Notes: a model not told the origin generated them from the sequence alone. Numbered from the stretch's first letter, positions 50,624-58,938 are shown. The stretch: 64,000 nucleotides of DNA from Prevotella sp. (GCA_023663025.1 JAMPIC010000009.1:1-64000), one strand, 5' to 3'. Made by a program: numbers and translations.

Positions 50624-51781
50624 TTATTCCTCCGTTTCGTAAACAGGCTCGGGGTTGAGGGGGACGGTTACGCCGCAGATGTCTATCGCCTCTATGTCGT
50701 TAAGGTCGATAACGTCCATTTTGGTTACGCCTCCTCTTTTGGAAGTGAAATAACCGTAACAAGACGCCTCGCGATAATCCTCCTTGTCTTCAGTCAAAGC
50801 GCCTTTGGGTGTAACGCTTACTCTGTCGCCGTTTTTATAGATAAGCCACACATTGCCCCATGAAACAAAGGCGTTGGTGTTGGTAGGCTGTGAGGAATCC
50901 ATTGTACCGTTTACTTCAATGCCGAAAGGCGAAATTCCCACGGTCTCCACATACATTTCAACCGTTCTCAGCGTATCCTCGTCGGGAGCCTCCCCGCCCC
51001 AGTCGGGCGAATAGGGCCATCTGTCCTTGAAAACAGCGGTTTGATTTACGCCGATACTTTTTTTCAGGTCTTTAACATCGCTTGTCACTTCAAAGCTTAA
51101 CGATGCAAGCAAGGCGCGGGCGTCCTCGGCGGGGTCTATATGGTTGGTCAGGTCGATACGCTTGCCGTCGTCCCGAAGGGCATACTGAAAAACGTCGCCC
51201 TTTTCAATTTTCTTGCCGAACCCTGTGATTATCGCGGTGTTTACGGTGTTTTCCGAAACGTCCAAAATTTCCCAGAAGGAAGCACGCGTTCTGTGCTCAT
51301 AGCCTTTTATGGGGTCATCGGTAAAGGGGTCAGCTGTAAAAAAAGTAAACTGATTGTCGTGAATATCGTCAAGGTCGAGCAGGTCGGGGTCTTGAACCTC
51401 GATGTTGTCAATCATTAAATTGATGTAAAGCGAATAGCCGTCGCTGATAACGTCCCCAACGGTAAAATTGTAAGGCACGCCCTCGGCGTTTTCGATTTGG
51501 ACATTGCCGACCTCTAATTTGTAATCGTCCATACTGCTTTCAACAAGAGCAGCCGTGTTTCCGAAAAGCTTATGCCCCCAGCCGAAGCCCGCCGCCGAAA
51601 CGGTTATTCCGCACACAAGCACCAGTGCGCACACCGCCGCCGTTACGCCAATTCTCCTTTTAGGCAGGGGGACTTTGTACCCCGCCTCCGCTTCAGCCCT
51701 TATTTTCGCCGAGGTCACAATATCCCGCCCCGGGGAGAGCCGCTCCATTGTTTCCTTTATTTGGTTTTCCAAAATTTTCAT
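50624..51781 (-). CDS. DUF4179-type anti-sigma factor (membrane)
   Basis: A protein of about 385 residues with a short cytoplasmic N-terminus (MKILENQIKETMERL...KRR), one membrane segment (IGVTAAVCALVLVCGITVSAAG) and a large extracytoplasmic domain with the DUF4179 pattern (GDVISDGYSLYINLMIDN; a second beta-rich part DRWPYSPDWGGEAPDEDTLRTVEMYVETV). DUF4179 proteins are encoded after ECF sigma genes and hold them at the membrane. ATG 51781 has AAGGA 9 nt upstream; ATG 51787 is too close. It overlaps the sigma gene by about 89 bp. Confidence 0.88.
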   Translation of the reverse strand: MKILENQIKETMERLSPGRDIVTSAKIRAEAEAGYKVPLPKRRIGVTAAVCALVLVCGITVSAAGFGWGHKLFGNTAALVESSMDDYKLEVGNVQIENAEGVPYNFTVGDVISDGYSLYINLMIDNIEVQDPDLLDLDDIHDNQFTFFTADPFTDDPIKGYEHRTRASFWEILDVSENTVNTAIITGFGKKIEKGDVFQYALRDDGKRIDLTNHIDPAEDARALLASLSFEVTSDVKDLKKSIGVNQTAVFKDRWPYSPDWGGEAPDEDTLRTVEMYVETVGISPFGIEVNGTMDSSQPTNTNAFVSWGNVWLIYKNGDRVSVTPKGALTEDKEDYREASCYGYFTSKRGGVTKMDVIDLNDIEAIDICGVTVPLNPEPVYETEE

Positions 51782-52259
51782 ATTCATTGCTCCTTTCAAG
51801 CTTTTCTTTAAGTAATTTTCTTGCCCGCTCAAGCCGCGTGGTGACGGCTGTTGCGGAAATTTTAAGGGTTTTTGCGATTTCCTTCACGGACATATTTTCA
51901 TAGTAGAAAAGCAGCACCGCCGTTTTGTACTTGCCGTCCAGTTCCGAAACCGCCCGAAATAATTCCGACTGCTCGGGGTAGTTGAATTGGCTTGTAATTT
52001 TTTCCAGCTCCTCGGGGTCGTCGGAAAAATGCTTTCTCCTGCGGAGAATTTTCCGCGCCGCGTTCACCGTCACCCGTATCAGCCACGCACGGCAGTGTTC
52101 CTCGCTTTCAAAGGGATTGTTCCGCCTGAAAAGCTGATAAACGGCTTCTTCGGCGGCGTCCTCAGCGTCGCTTTGCGAACGGAGCAGCACCGCCGCGTGG
52201 GCAAAAAGCCGTCCCGAATTTTCCCGGGCGACCCGTTCAAATTCCTCCTTGCAGAGCAT
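51693..52259 (-). CDS. ECF-type RNA polymerase sigma factor
   Basis: The 188-residue protein has sigma region 2 (LFAHAAVLLRSQSDAEDAAEEAVYQLFRRNNPF...CRAWLIRVTVNAARKILRRRK) and region 4 (LDGKYKTAVLLFYYENMSVKEIAKTLKISATAVTTRLERARKLLKEKL). The last ~35 residues (after ERSNEYENF) have no sigma homology and run through the start of the anti-sigma gene. The reading frame seems to have lost an earlier stop. AAGGAAGTG upstream. Signal sensed is unknown. Confidence 0.92.
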   Translation of the reverse strand: MLCKEEFERVARENSGRLFAHAAVLLRSQSDAEDAAEEAVYQLFRRNNPFESEEHCRAWLIRVTVNAARKILRRRKHFSDDPEELEKITSQFNYPEQSELFRAVSELDGKYKTAVLLFYYENMSVKEIAKTLKISATAVTTRLERARKLLKEKLERSNEYENFGKPNKGNNGAALPGAGYCDLGENKG

Positions 52260-52436
52260 TTTATCACTTCCTTTCCGATGTACATCACTTTATATATCCC
52301 CGAGGCGGGCAAAATGTCACATAAATTTTAATTTTTGTGGGACTGCATAAAAATTTTTACTTTTTTTGTGCGGAATAACAAATCCGCCCGCAAATTTACG
52401 GACGGCATAAATGTTAATAAAAATATTTTGCAGGGG

Positions 52437-52461
52437 CGGGACGGGAAACCCGTCCCCTACA
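52437..52461 (+). repeat. 25-bp palindromic repeat (copy 1)
   Basis: A GGGACGGG-AAA-CCCGTCCC palindrome with flank CTACA is an exact reverse complement of 58352-58376. The 245-bp gap 52260-52504 otherwise shows no gene. It lies downstream of metG and may also terminate it. Confidence 0.75.
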
Positions 52462-52504
52462 AATTGTGTCAAATGCAATTGCATAAAATAATTATTAATT
52501 ATCG

Positions 52505-54451
52505 TCAGCGAAGTTTCGACCCATTGGGAATATCCCCGTCGACAAAAATAACCCGCGCGTCCTCGCCAACGTCGGCGGCTACTATCATTCCTTGGCTCTC
52601 CACGCCGCAAAGCTTGGCGGGGGCAAGGTTCGCCACCACGATGATTTTTTTGCCAACTAAATCCTCGGGGGCGTACCATTTGGCAATGCCCGACACCACC
52701 TGACGGGTTCCGAAACCGTCGTCCAGCTGCAAACACAGCAGTTTTTTCGCTTTGGGGACTTTTTCGCAGGATTTTACCTCTGCCACCCGCAAATCAATTT
52801 TGCCGAAATCCTCTATATTAATAGTGTCGGAAATGGGGGTGAGGTTTGCTTTGTCAACGTCCTCGGACGGCGGCGCGTTTTTCAGCAGTATGGCGTTCAG
52901 CTCGTCGGTTTCCTTGTCGATGTCGAGACGGGGGAACAGCACCTCTCCCTTGTGAACGGTAACGTCCGCAGGCAGTACGCCGAATTTTCCCGCGTTTTCG
53001 TAGGTAATAAGGCTTTCGTCCGCGCCTATCTGCTCCCACACCTTTGGCATTGTGGTTGGCATAAAGCAGGAAAGCAGGGTTGTGGAAATTCTTACTGCTT
53101 CCAAAAGATTGTAGAGAACCGTCGCCAAACGGGCTTTTTTATTTTCGTCCTTGGCGAGAACCCAGGGGGCGGTTTCGTCGATATACTTGTTGGCGCGGCT
53201 TATCACCTTGAAAATTTCCGCAAGGGCGTTATTGAGCTGTGTTTCGTCCACATAATTATCAACCGTGCCCCGCAAAGCTGTTGACATTTCTATAAGCTCG
53301 TTATCGAGAGGGTCAGTCTCGCGGTCTGTGGGAAGAGTACCGTCAAAATACTTAACAACCATAGCCACGGTGCGGGAAACGAGATTTCCCAAATCGTTGG
53401 CAAGGTCGGAGTTAATGCGGTCTATCATAATTTTGTTGGAGAACGAGCTGTCCGAGCCGAGAGCCATTTCCCGCATAATGTGATAGCGGATAGAATCCGC
53501 GCCGTACCGCTCCCCCAAAATCAGAGGGTCAACCACGTTGCCGAGAGACTTGCTCATCTTCTGCCCGTTGAAAGTTATCCAGCCGTGAACCGCAAGGTGC
53601 TTCGGCAGGGGAAGCTCCAGAGCCATAAGCATTGCGGGCCATATTATGGCGTGGAAGCGCATGATGTCCTTAGCCACCATGTGGACGTCCGCGGGCCAGA
53701 ACTTGCTATAGTCGTCGTGGGCGGAATTTTCGTACCCCAGCGCGGTGATGTAGTTGGACAGCGCGTCAATCCAAACATAGACCACGTGCTTTTCGTCAAA
53801 TGTCACAGGTATGCCCCATTTGAAAGAGGTGCGGGACACGCACAAATCCTCCAGTCCCGGCTTTATAAAGTTATTTACCAACTCTTGCGCACGGGTTTTG
53901 GGACGGAGATAGTCCGTTTCAAGCAAAAGTTTTTCGATACGCTCCGCAAAGGGGGACATTTTGAAAAAGTAGGCTTCCTCCCGTGCTTCCGTTACCTCGC
54001 GGTGACATTCGGGACAGCAGCCGTTTTCGTCAAGCTGACTTTCCGTCCAGAAGCTCTCGCAGGGGGTGCAGTATTTGCCCTTGTACTCGCCTTTGTAGAT
54101 GTACCCTTTGTCGTACAGAGCCTTGAAAATTTTCTGCACGGCTTCAACGTGGTAATCATCTGTAGTGCGGATATAGCGGTCGTAGCTGATGTTCATATAA
54201 GACCACAAATTCTTGAAAACGGCAACGATTTCGTCAACGTACTGCTGAGGAGTAACGCCTTTTTCGGCGGCTTTTTCCTCGATTTTCTGACCGTGCTCGT
54301 CCGTGCCCGTGAGGAACATAACGTCATAGCCCTGCATACGCTTGTAGCGGGCAATTGAGTCGCAGGCGACGGTTGTATAGCAGTGCCCGATGTGGGGATT
54401 TCCCGAGGGGTAGTAGATAGGCGTGGTGATATAAAAGGTTTTGTTTGGCAT
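52505..54451 (-). CDS. metG: methionyl-tRNA synthetase
   Basis: The 648-residue class I synthetase has the HIGH-type motif in TTPIYYPSGNPHIGHCYTTVACDSIARY, a cysteine knot (YCTPCESFWTE...CCPECHR), and KMSKS in HGWITFNGQKMSKSLGNVVDP. A C-terminal tRNA-binding domain (EMAPII-like, INIEDFGKIDLRVAEVKSCEKVPKAKKLLCLQL) ends it. ATG 54451 has CGGAGG upstream and removes a non-conserved 27-residue extension. Its promoter is at 54488-54516. Confidence 0.97.
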   Translation of the reverse strand: MPNKTFYITTPIYYPSGNPHIGHCYTTVACDSIARYKRMQGYDVMFLTGTDEHGQKIEEKAAEKGVTPQQYVDEIVAVFKNLWSYMNISYDRYIRTTDDYHVEAVQKIFKALYDKGYIYKGEYKGKYCTPCESFWTESQLDENGCCPECHREVTEAREEAYFFKMSPFAERIEKLLLETDYLRPKTRAQELVNNFIKPGLEDLCVSRTSFKWGIPVTFDEKHVVYVWIDALSNYITALGYENSAHDDYSKFWPADVHMVAKDIMRFHAIIWPAMLMALELPLPKHLAVHGWITFNGQKMSKSLGNVVDPLILGERYGADSIRYHIMREMALGSDSSFSNKIMIDRINSDLANDLGNLVSRTVAMVVKYFDGTLPTDRETDPLDNELIEMSTALRGTVDNYVDETQLNNALAEIFKVISRANKYIDETAPWVLAKDENKKARLATVLYNLLEAVRISTTLLSCFMPTTMPKVWEQIGADESLITYENAGKFGVLPADVTVHKGEVLFPRLDIDKETDELNAILLKNAPPSEDVDKANLTPISDTINIEDFGKIDLRVAEVKSCEKVPKAKKLLCLQLDDGFGTRQVVSGIAKWYAPEDLVGKKIIVVANLAPAKLCGVESQGMIVAADVGEDARVIFVDGDIPNGSKLR

Positions 54452-54487
54452 TTTGTTTTCCTCCGAATTTTTGATGATATCTACTAT

Positions 54488-54516
54488 ATTATAGTACAAT
54501 ATCGGCGTTTTGTCAA
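54488..54516 (-). promoter_or_regulatory. metG promoter
   Basis: On the minus strand TTGACA (54511-54516), 17-bp spacer, TATAAT (54488-54493). The leader is too short for a T-box. Confidence 0.82.
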
Positions 54517-54589
54517 TGAGTGAGGAAAGCATTTTTATTCTTTCATGTCCGTGATCATTCTGTGATTGCTGCCAATAACAAAGCGCACA

Positions 54590-55393
54590 TCACTCAAGAT
54601 TGAGCTTTTTGGCGAATATCCTTTCGGCGGCGATAAAAAATCCCAGAGATATAACAAAGGAAATTATCAGCCATACGGTCATCGAAACGTTCATTGTTCC
54701 GAAAGCCTCAGCAGGAGGCAGGAGCTCGTCCGTCCATTCGATATCGGTGATACCCGAAAGACGCATTACCGCCTGACCGATAATATTTTCCGCGATCGTT
54801 ACAGCAAAGAAAGCCAGAACGGAAACTCCTGTTTTGTGACCACTCGAAAAGTTTCCGAGGGCAAAGCAGAAATATATATGGGACATAAAGCAAAACAGAG
54901 AAATAACAGCTCCCGCCGCCAAAGTAACCGCAAACTGTATGAAAAGGCTTTTTAACGCAGGGTCGGGAAAACTGTCAACAAATTCGGAAAATTCCCCGAC
55001 TGCGCCGAATATCCAGAACAGGTCGCCTTCAATGATACCCATGGAAATTCCTCCGATAAGAAGCGCGGCTAACGACCATATGTAGGTGCTGATAAGCTTC
55101 GAGACTATTATCTGCCATGTATGGACGGGCAGCGTGTGGGTCAGGTACGCCTCGTCCCGCAGGACGTTTTTATAGAAGCGAATCAGGCTGAAACCGATCA
55201 CCAGCACACCCATTGCCAGCAGCAGCGCCATTAATACAGCGCCGAGTATGTCGTAAAGTACCGCGAAAAATTCGGAATGGGGGACTTGCTGTATCATTTT
55301 TGAAGTTGTGCTGACCAGAAGCGTCGCCGCGAACAGAACGGCGTATCTTTTCCAGTCCGCAAGAAGATCGTATTTTATAAGTTTGCCTAACAT
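54590..55393 (-). CDS. ABC transporter permease
   Basis: The 267-residue protein has six hydrophobic segments (MALLLAMGVLVIGFSLIRF; IIVSKLISTYIWSLAALLIGGISMG; TVWLIISFVISLGFFIAA). It starts MLGKLIKYDLLADWKRY, as in ABC-2 type permeases next to GntR-linked ATPases. It overlaps the ATPase gene by 7 bp. The substrate is unknown; related YtrBC-type systems respond to wall-active antibiotics. Confidence 0.82.
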   Translation of the reverse strand: MLGKLIKYDLLADWKRYAVLFAATLLVSTTSKMIQQVPHSEFFAVLYDILGAVLMALLLAMGVLVIGFSLIRFYKNVLRDEAYLTHTLPVHTWQIIVSKLISTYIWSLAALLIGGISMGIIEGDLFWIFGAVGEFSEFVDSFPDPALKSLFIQFAVTLAAGAVISLFCFMSHIYFCFALGNFSSGHKTGVSVLAFFAVTIAENIIGQAVMRLSGITDIEWTDELLPPAEAFGTMNVSMTVWLIISFVISLGFFIAAERIFAKKLNLE

Positions 55394-56079
55394 GCGAACA
55401 CCTCCCTGAAAAGCGCGTCAACGGATTTTCCGTGCTGTTCCCTGATCTCGTCAACCGAGGAATGCAGCGTTATCTCGCCGTATTTGAGGAAAACAACGTC
55501 GTCCAGAATATGCTCGATATCGCTTATAAGGTGGGTCGATATAACCACCGAAGCGTTCTCGCTGTAGTTGCCGAGAATGGTTTTGAGGATATAGTCCCGC
55601 GCCGCAGGGTCTACGCCGCCGATAGGCTCGTCAAGCAGATAAAGCTCGGCGTTCCTGCTCATCACGAGTATAAGCTGTACCTTTTCCCGCGTGCCCTTGG
55701 ACATGGTTTTCAGCCTTTCGGCGGGGTCGATATTGAGACGTTCGAGCATACCGTACGCAGTCTCGCTGCTGAAATCGGCGTAGAAGTCCGCAAAAAAGCT
55801 GACCGCCTGTCTTACGCTCATCCATTCGTTAAGATACGTTCTTTCCGGCAGGTAGGAGACTATCTTTTTCGTCTCGACACCGATATGCTTTCCCGATATG
55901 AGAGCCTCCCCGCCGCTTGCGGTAAGAATGCCGCTGAGTATTTTTATCAGCGTGGTTTTGCCGCTTCCGTTGGGACCCAGAAGTCCGATTATCTTACCGC
56001 TCTCCACGTTAAGACTTACGTCCTTGAGAGCTGTCTTTTTTCCGAAGCTTTTGCTTAGATTTCTGCATTCAATAAGCAT
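55387..56079 (-). CDS. ABC transporter ATP-binding protein
   Basis: The 230-residue ATPase has Walker A LLGPNGSGKTTLIK, Q-loop region YLPERTYLNEWM, signature MSKGTREKVQLIL (a common SKGx variant in this subfamily), Walker B LYLLDEPIGGVDP and H-loop VVISTHL. ATG 56079 (MLIECRNLSKSFG) has AAAGGGG upstream and follows the GntR stop by 1 bp, so gntR-ATPase-permease form one operon. Confidence 0.92.
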   Translation of the reverse strand: MLIECRNLSKSFGKKTALKDVSLNVESGKIIGLLGPNGSGKTTLIKILSGILTASGGEALISGKHIGVETKKIVSYLPERTYLNEWMSVRQAVSFFADFYADFSSETAYGMLERLNIDPAERLKTMSKGTREKVQLILVMSRNAELYLLDEPIGGVDPAARDYILKTILGNYSENASVVISTHLISDIEHILDDVVFLKYGEITLHSSVDEIREQHGKSVDALFREVFAC

Positions 56080-56080
56080 T

Positions 56081-56452
56081 TTATTTACCCCTTTCGGCAA
56101 TATATTTTGCGAGAAGCGACACAGCTTCATCGGGTGCGCAGCCCAGCCTGTTCATTTTTTTCAGGAACGTTTCCATGTGTTCCTCCGCAAGCTGTCTGCG
56201 CAGATTTGAGATTATTTCCCCGTCCTCGGTAACAAATCTTCCCGAGGTGCGGCGGGTGCAGAGAAGCCCCTCCCGTTCAAGCTCGGAAAGCGCTTTCTGC
56301 ATGGTATTGGGATTGACTTCCGCTTCCGCAGCAAGCTCCCTTACCGACAGGAGCTTGTCCCCCGCCTTGTAGTCCCCCACGGCGACGCTCATTTTGATGT
56401 GTTCGATTATCTGGATATAGATAGGTGTAGTTGAATTAAAATTCCAAGGCAC
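56081..56452 (-). CDS. GntR-family (YtrA-type) regulator
   Basis: The 123-residue protein has the short YtrA layout: TTPIYIQIIEHIKMSVAVGDYKAGDKLLSVRELAAEAEVNPNTMQKALSELEREGLLCTRRTSGRFV, then a brief helical dimerisation tail with no large effector domain. YtrA regulators sit at the head of ABC transporter operons and repress them. GTG start after AAAGGAGG. Its operator is at 56469-56494. Confidence 0.93.
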   Translation of the reverse strand: MPWNFNSTTPIYIQIIEHIKMSVAVGDYKAGDKLLSVRELAAEAEVNPNTMQKALSELEREGLLCTRRTSGRFVTEDGEIISNLRRQLAEEHMETFLKKMNRLGCAPDEAVSLLAKYIAERGK

Positions 56453-56468
56453 TTATTCTGCCTCCTTT

Positions 56469-56516
56469 GTATTATCATCTTAATACAATAATACACTATT
56501 GATTTTCATTTGTCAA
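56469..56516 (-). promoter_or_regulatory. gntR promoter and operator
   Basis: On the minus strand TTGACA (56511-56516), 17-bp spacer, TATTAT (56488-56493). The inverted repeat GTATTAT-N12-ATAATAC (56469-56494) overlaps the -10 and start site, matching the long-spaced dyads of YtrA-type repressors. Confidence 0.75.
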
Positions 56517-56552
56517 GAGTTTTTTCAAATTTTTTTGAAATTGTTTATTGAT

Positions 56553-57146
56553 AAATTGTAATTTACAGCAGAACATGTAACGAGTATTGGGCGGCGAAGC
56601 CGCGACTAAAAAGTTCGCCAGCCTTTCAAGGCTGCGAGGTCCACGGGGCAGAGCCCCTGGTCGCCGCCCGCAGGCGGCGAAATTCTCTCCCCGCGCCCGC
56701 AGGCGCATTCGTCCGAAACGGAGAGGGTGGTGAGAAACGCGACAGCGTTTCGAGGCGGGGCGAACACGACCGCCCCTCCTTTGTTATGTGCAAACAAAAT
56801 ATCCCTTGAAAACAGTCCGGTGGACTGTTTTCAACGAGACAAAATTGTGTTGGGTTTCCAAAACATCACTATAGGTCTGCTTCGTCCAAAACGTCCCACC
56901 GGGACGTTTTGGAGAGTTACTGTGTCGCATACTGTAACAAGGCGGGGCGGTCGTGTTCGCCCCGCCTCGAAACGCTGTCGCGTTTCTCACCACCCTCTCC
57001 GTTCGGGACGAAAGGGATTTCGCGCTCTGCGGAGCGCGACCAAAGGGCTCTGCCCTTTGGAAACTCGCAGCCTTGAAAGGCTGGCGAACTTTTTAGTCGC
57101 GGCTTCGCCGCCCAGTGTTTCTTATTTGTTCCGTAAATTACAATTT
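56553..57146. repeat. 594-bp nested palindromic element
   Basis: The ends AAATTGTAATTTAC (56553-56566) and GTAAATTACAATTT (57133-57146) are exact inverted repeats. Inside, 56588-56638 is an exact reverse complement of 57064-57114 (51 bp), and 56720-56776 of 56944-57000 (57 bp). Each arm contains further hairpins (GGCGGCGAAGCCGC, AGCCTTTCAAGGCT). The centre has two more: TTGAAAACAGTCC/GGACTGTTTTCAA and TCCAAAACGTCCC/GGGACGTTTTGGA. Between matched blocks the hairpins differ by paired changes. No coding frame is convincing. It fills most of the 750-bp gap. Confidence 0.85.
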
Positions 57147-57170
57147 AAATTACCGTCTTTTTGACAAACA

Positions 57171-57199
57171 AAAGCGGCTTGCCTAAAGCAAACCGCTTT
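57171..57199. terminator. terminator downstream of the mannanase gene
   Basis: AAAGCGG (57171-57177) and CCGCTTT (57193-57199) with inner TTGC/GCAA pairing; T-rich on both sides. It ends 5 bp after the GH26 stop on the minus strand. Confidence 0.78.
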
Positions 57200-57203
57200 T
57201 TAT

Positions 57204-58292
57204 TTATTCATAAAGCTTCGGAAGCTCATCAAGAGTAATAACATACTCATCGTTATAAATCTCTTTGAGATCCGCCGTATCGTTATGGTCGGTGATATGC
57301 TCCGTGTGCCAAGTCATAAACCACACCCAATCGGCTTTGCCGTCCGCAAGCTGTTTCGCTGTGGGAATACGTCCGCACTCATGGAAGCATATGGGCATTT
57401 CAGTACCGGCAACGTCCAGAACCTTTTCGTAGAGCTTTTCGTTCGCGCCGTCGCTGTAGGAATCCGCGCCCGCAATGTCTACATATTCGTCTCCGGGATA
57501 CCATTTGTCGTAACCCCTGCCGTTGCCCGAGTAGCCCAGCACCCAGATAAGGTTGTCAAGCTCCCAGTAATCGGTGTAGCGGTCGTACATAATGCGCCAG
57601 AGCTTTACAAAGTTGTCCGCGCCGCCTTTTCCCCACCAGAACCAGCCTCCGTCGAACTCGTGGAAAGGTCTCCACAGTACGGGGATATTCTTTTCCTTAA
57701 GCTCTTTCAGAGCTTTGGCGCCCTTGTCCATACCCTCGATAAGAGCCTTGTACTCGGCGGTTCCCTCTGTGAGAGCCTTGTCCCAGTCTGCGATCTCTGT
57801 TTTCATGCATTCGTCCCAGCTGTGGCTGAAATCCGAGCCGCAGTGCCAGCAGATAGTTACAATGCCGCCCCTTTCGTGCCAATCCGCGGCGCGTTTGTTT
57901 ACGCCCTCGAAATCGTCGTTCATGTAGTCCAGACCTCTTATGGCGGGGTACTTGCCCGTATTTTTATAGATGTAGTCAAATTCGTACTGGTCGCTGCCCA
58001 TCCAGGTGGACTCCTGCTGTCCCGAAATTATGCCGCTGCGGTAAACGCCCGAAATGTACTCGTACAGAGCCTGCGCCTCTTTTGTGGCGTCGGGATTGGA
58101 AAGCTTTGGCGCGGCTGTTTTTGCGGACGCGCTCTCCTCCTTTGACAGGGAAACCTCGACCGCCGACTGCGCCGACTGCGCGGAAGTCGTTTCGGCGGAA
58201 GCGTTTCCCGTGTCCGTTCCGCATGATACCGACGAGAGGGTCACAGCCGTCAAAGCCGCAGCGGCGAATATTCTTTTCAATGAACCGATCAT
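57204..58292 (-). CDS. GH26 family beta-mannanase, predicted lipoprotein
   Basis: The 362-residue protein begins with a signal peptide ending SVSC24 (a weak lipobox), then a serine/alanine/glutamate-rich linker to about residue 65. The GH26 barrel has WHCGSDFSHSWDE, WRPFHEFDGGWFWWG with acid/base E212, and CFHECG with nucleophile E305. It hydrolyses beta-1,4-mannan at the cell surface. No transporter or other sugar gene is adjacent, so it is a solitary enzyme. A promoter is visible at 58449-58477. Confidence 0.92.
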   Translation of the reverse strand: MIGSLKRIFAAAALTAVTLSSVSCGTDTGNASAETTSAQSAQSAVEVSLSKEESASAKTAAPKLSNPDATKEAQALYEYISGVYRSGIISGQQESTWMGSDQYEFDYIYKNTGKYPAIRGLDYMNDDFEGVNKRAADWHERGGIVTICWHCGSDFSHSWDECMKTEIADWDKALTEGTAEYKALIEGMDKGAKALKELKEKNIPVLWRPFHEFDGGWFWWGKGGADNFVKLWRIMYDRYTDYWELDNLIWVLGYSGNGRGYDKWYPGDEYVDIAGADSYSDGANEKLYEKVLDVAGTEMPICFHECGRIPTAKQLADGKADWVWFMTWHTEHITDHNDTADLKEIYNDEYVITLDELPKLYE

Positions 58293-58351
58293 ATTAGTCC
58301 GATACTCCTTTCGGTAATCTACAGCAAACCTGCAAAGTAATAACCGCCATC

Positions 58352-58415
58352 TGTAGGGGACGGGTTTCCCGTCCCGTTGTTCGGTAACTGCGGGCGGGGA
58401 AACCCCGCCACTACA
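58352..58415 (+). repeat. palindromic repeat element (copy 2, composite)
   Basis: TGTAG (58352-58356) and CTACA (58411-58415) bound two hairpins: a GGGACGGG-TTT-CCCGTCCC palindrome identical to the one at 52437-52461, and GGCGGGG-AAA-CCCCGCC (58393-58409). It lies in the leader region of the mannanase gene. Confidence 0.72.
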
Positions 58416-58448
58416 AAAAAAGCGTTATTTTACAGTATTGCTATAGTA

Positions 58449-58477
58449 AGTTTACCATATTTCCTGCGGACGGTCAA
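58449..58477 (-). promoter_or_regulatory. promoter of the mannanase gene
   Basis: On the minus strand TTGACC (58472-58477), 17-bp spacer, TAAACT (58449-58454). The transcript would carry the palindromic repeat at 58352-58415 in its leader. Confidence 0.65.
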
Positions 58478-58545
58478 TTCCTTTAAAACGATTTGGCACA
58501 TTTCACAAATCGCGGAAATTTTCTTGTATATTTCCGCAAAAGGTA

Positions 58546-58574
58546 TTGCAAAAAACAAATATTAGGTGTATAAT
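58546..58574 (+). promoter_or_regulatory. promoter of the thiamine operon
   Basis: TTGCAA (58546-58551), 17-bp spacer, TATAAT (58569-58574), just upstream of the TPP riboswitch. It has the same -35 and -10 as the mraZ promoter. Confidence 0.75.
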
Positions 58575-58597
58575 ATCAGCAGACAATAAAATAAATC

Positions 58598-58684
58598 TGC
58601 GGGAGCTTGCGTTACAGGCTGAGAGGAAGGTGTGCCCTTCGACCGTACCTGATTTGGATAATGCCAACGTAGGGAAAAGCTTGA
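58598..58684 (+). ncRNA. TPP riboswitch (THI element)
   Basis: The conserved THI-box parts are present in order: GGGAGC, GGCTGAGAGGAAG, CTTCGACC, ACCTGATTTGGATAATGCCA, ACGTAGGGAA. It binds thiamine pyrophosphate and lies between the promoter and a terminator-like stem, so transcription of thiW-M-E-D-C is likely shut off when TPP is plentiful. Confidence 0.95.
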
Positions 58685-58699
58685 AAAAGCGTTTGCGGT

Positions 58700-58729
58700 A
58701 AGCTGTCCGGTCGGGCGGCTTTATTTTTT
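58700..58729 (+). terminator. riboswitch terminator
   Basis: AAGCTGTCC (58700-58708) pairs with GGGCGGCTT (58713-58721, G-U and one mismatch), followed by TATTTTTT. Confidence 0.7.
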
Positions 58730-58835
58730 GTCTTATGCTTTTTTTGAAAGGAAGTGAAGAACGGTTCCCGACATCATTCGGGCGGACGGGAGGGGAGCGC
58801 CTTTTGTCCGTAATTTCCCGCTGACCCGCGGGAAA

Positions 58836-58938
58836 ATAACAGCGATGGGAAGCCGTGTTCCGGCGTGAGAGGAAGCCATCAAGCTTCGACCGGCCCGTGC
58901 GGAAAAAGTCCGCGTATTTTCGGGAACGACGCTGTTAT
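58836..58938 (+). ncRNA. second riboswitch-like leader structure, TPP-related
   Basis: ATAACAGCG (58836-58844) and CGCTGTTAT (58930-58938) form a perfect 9-bp closing stem. Inside are GATGG/CCATC, GCCG/CGGC, TGAGAGGAAG...CTTCGACCG and GCGGA/TCCGC. The TGAGAGGAAG...CTTCGACCG pair is the same sequence as in the TPP riboswitch 250 bp upstream. The part that contacts the pyrophosphate (ACCTGAT...GCCAGCGTAGGGA) is replaced by another sequence. Ligand unknown; it could also be a decayed duplicate. Confidence 0.5.

Noticed and set aside
54452..54532. N-terminal extension of methionyl-tRNA synthetase
   Set aside because: It would include the promoter -10 and start region; the ribosome site supports 54451.
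56727..57164. 145-codon frame in the palindromic element
   Set aside because: It reads through hairpins of the inverted repeat with no domain or ribosome site; equal frames exist on the other strand as expected for a palindrome.
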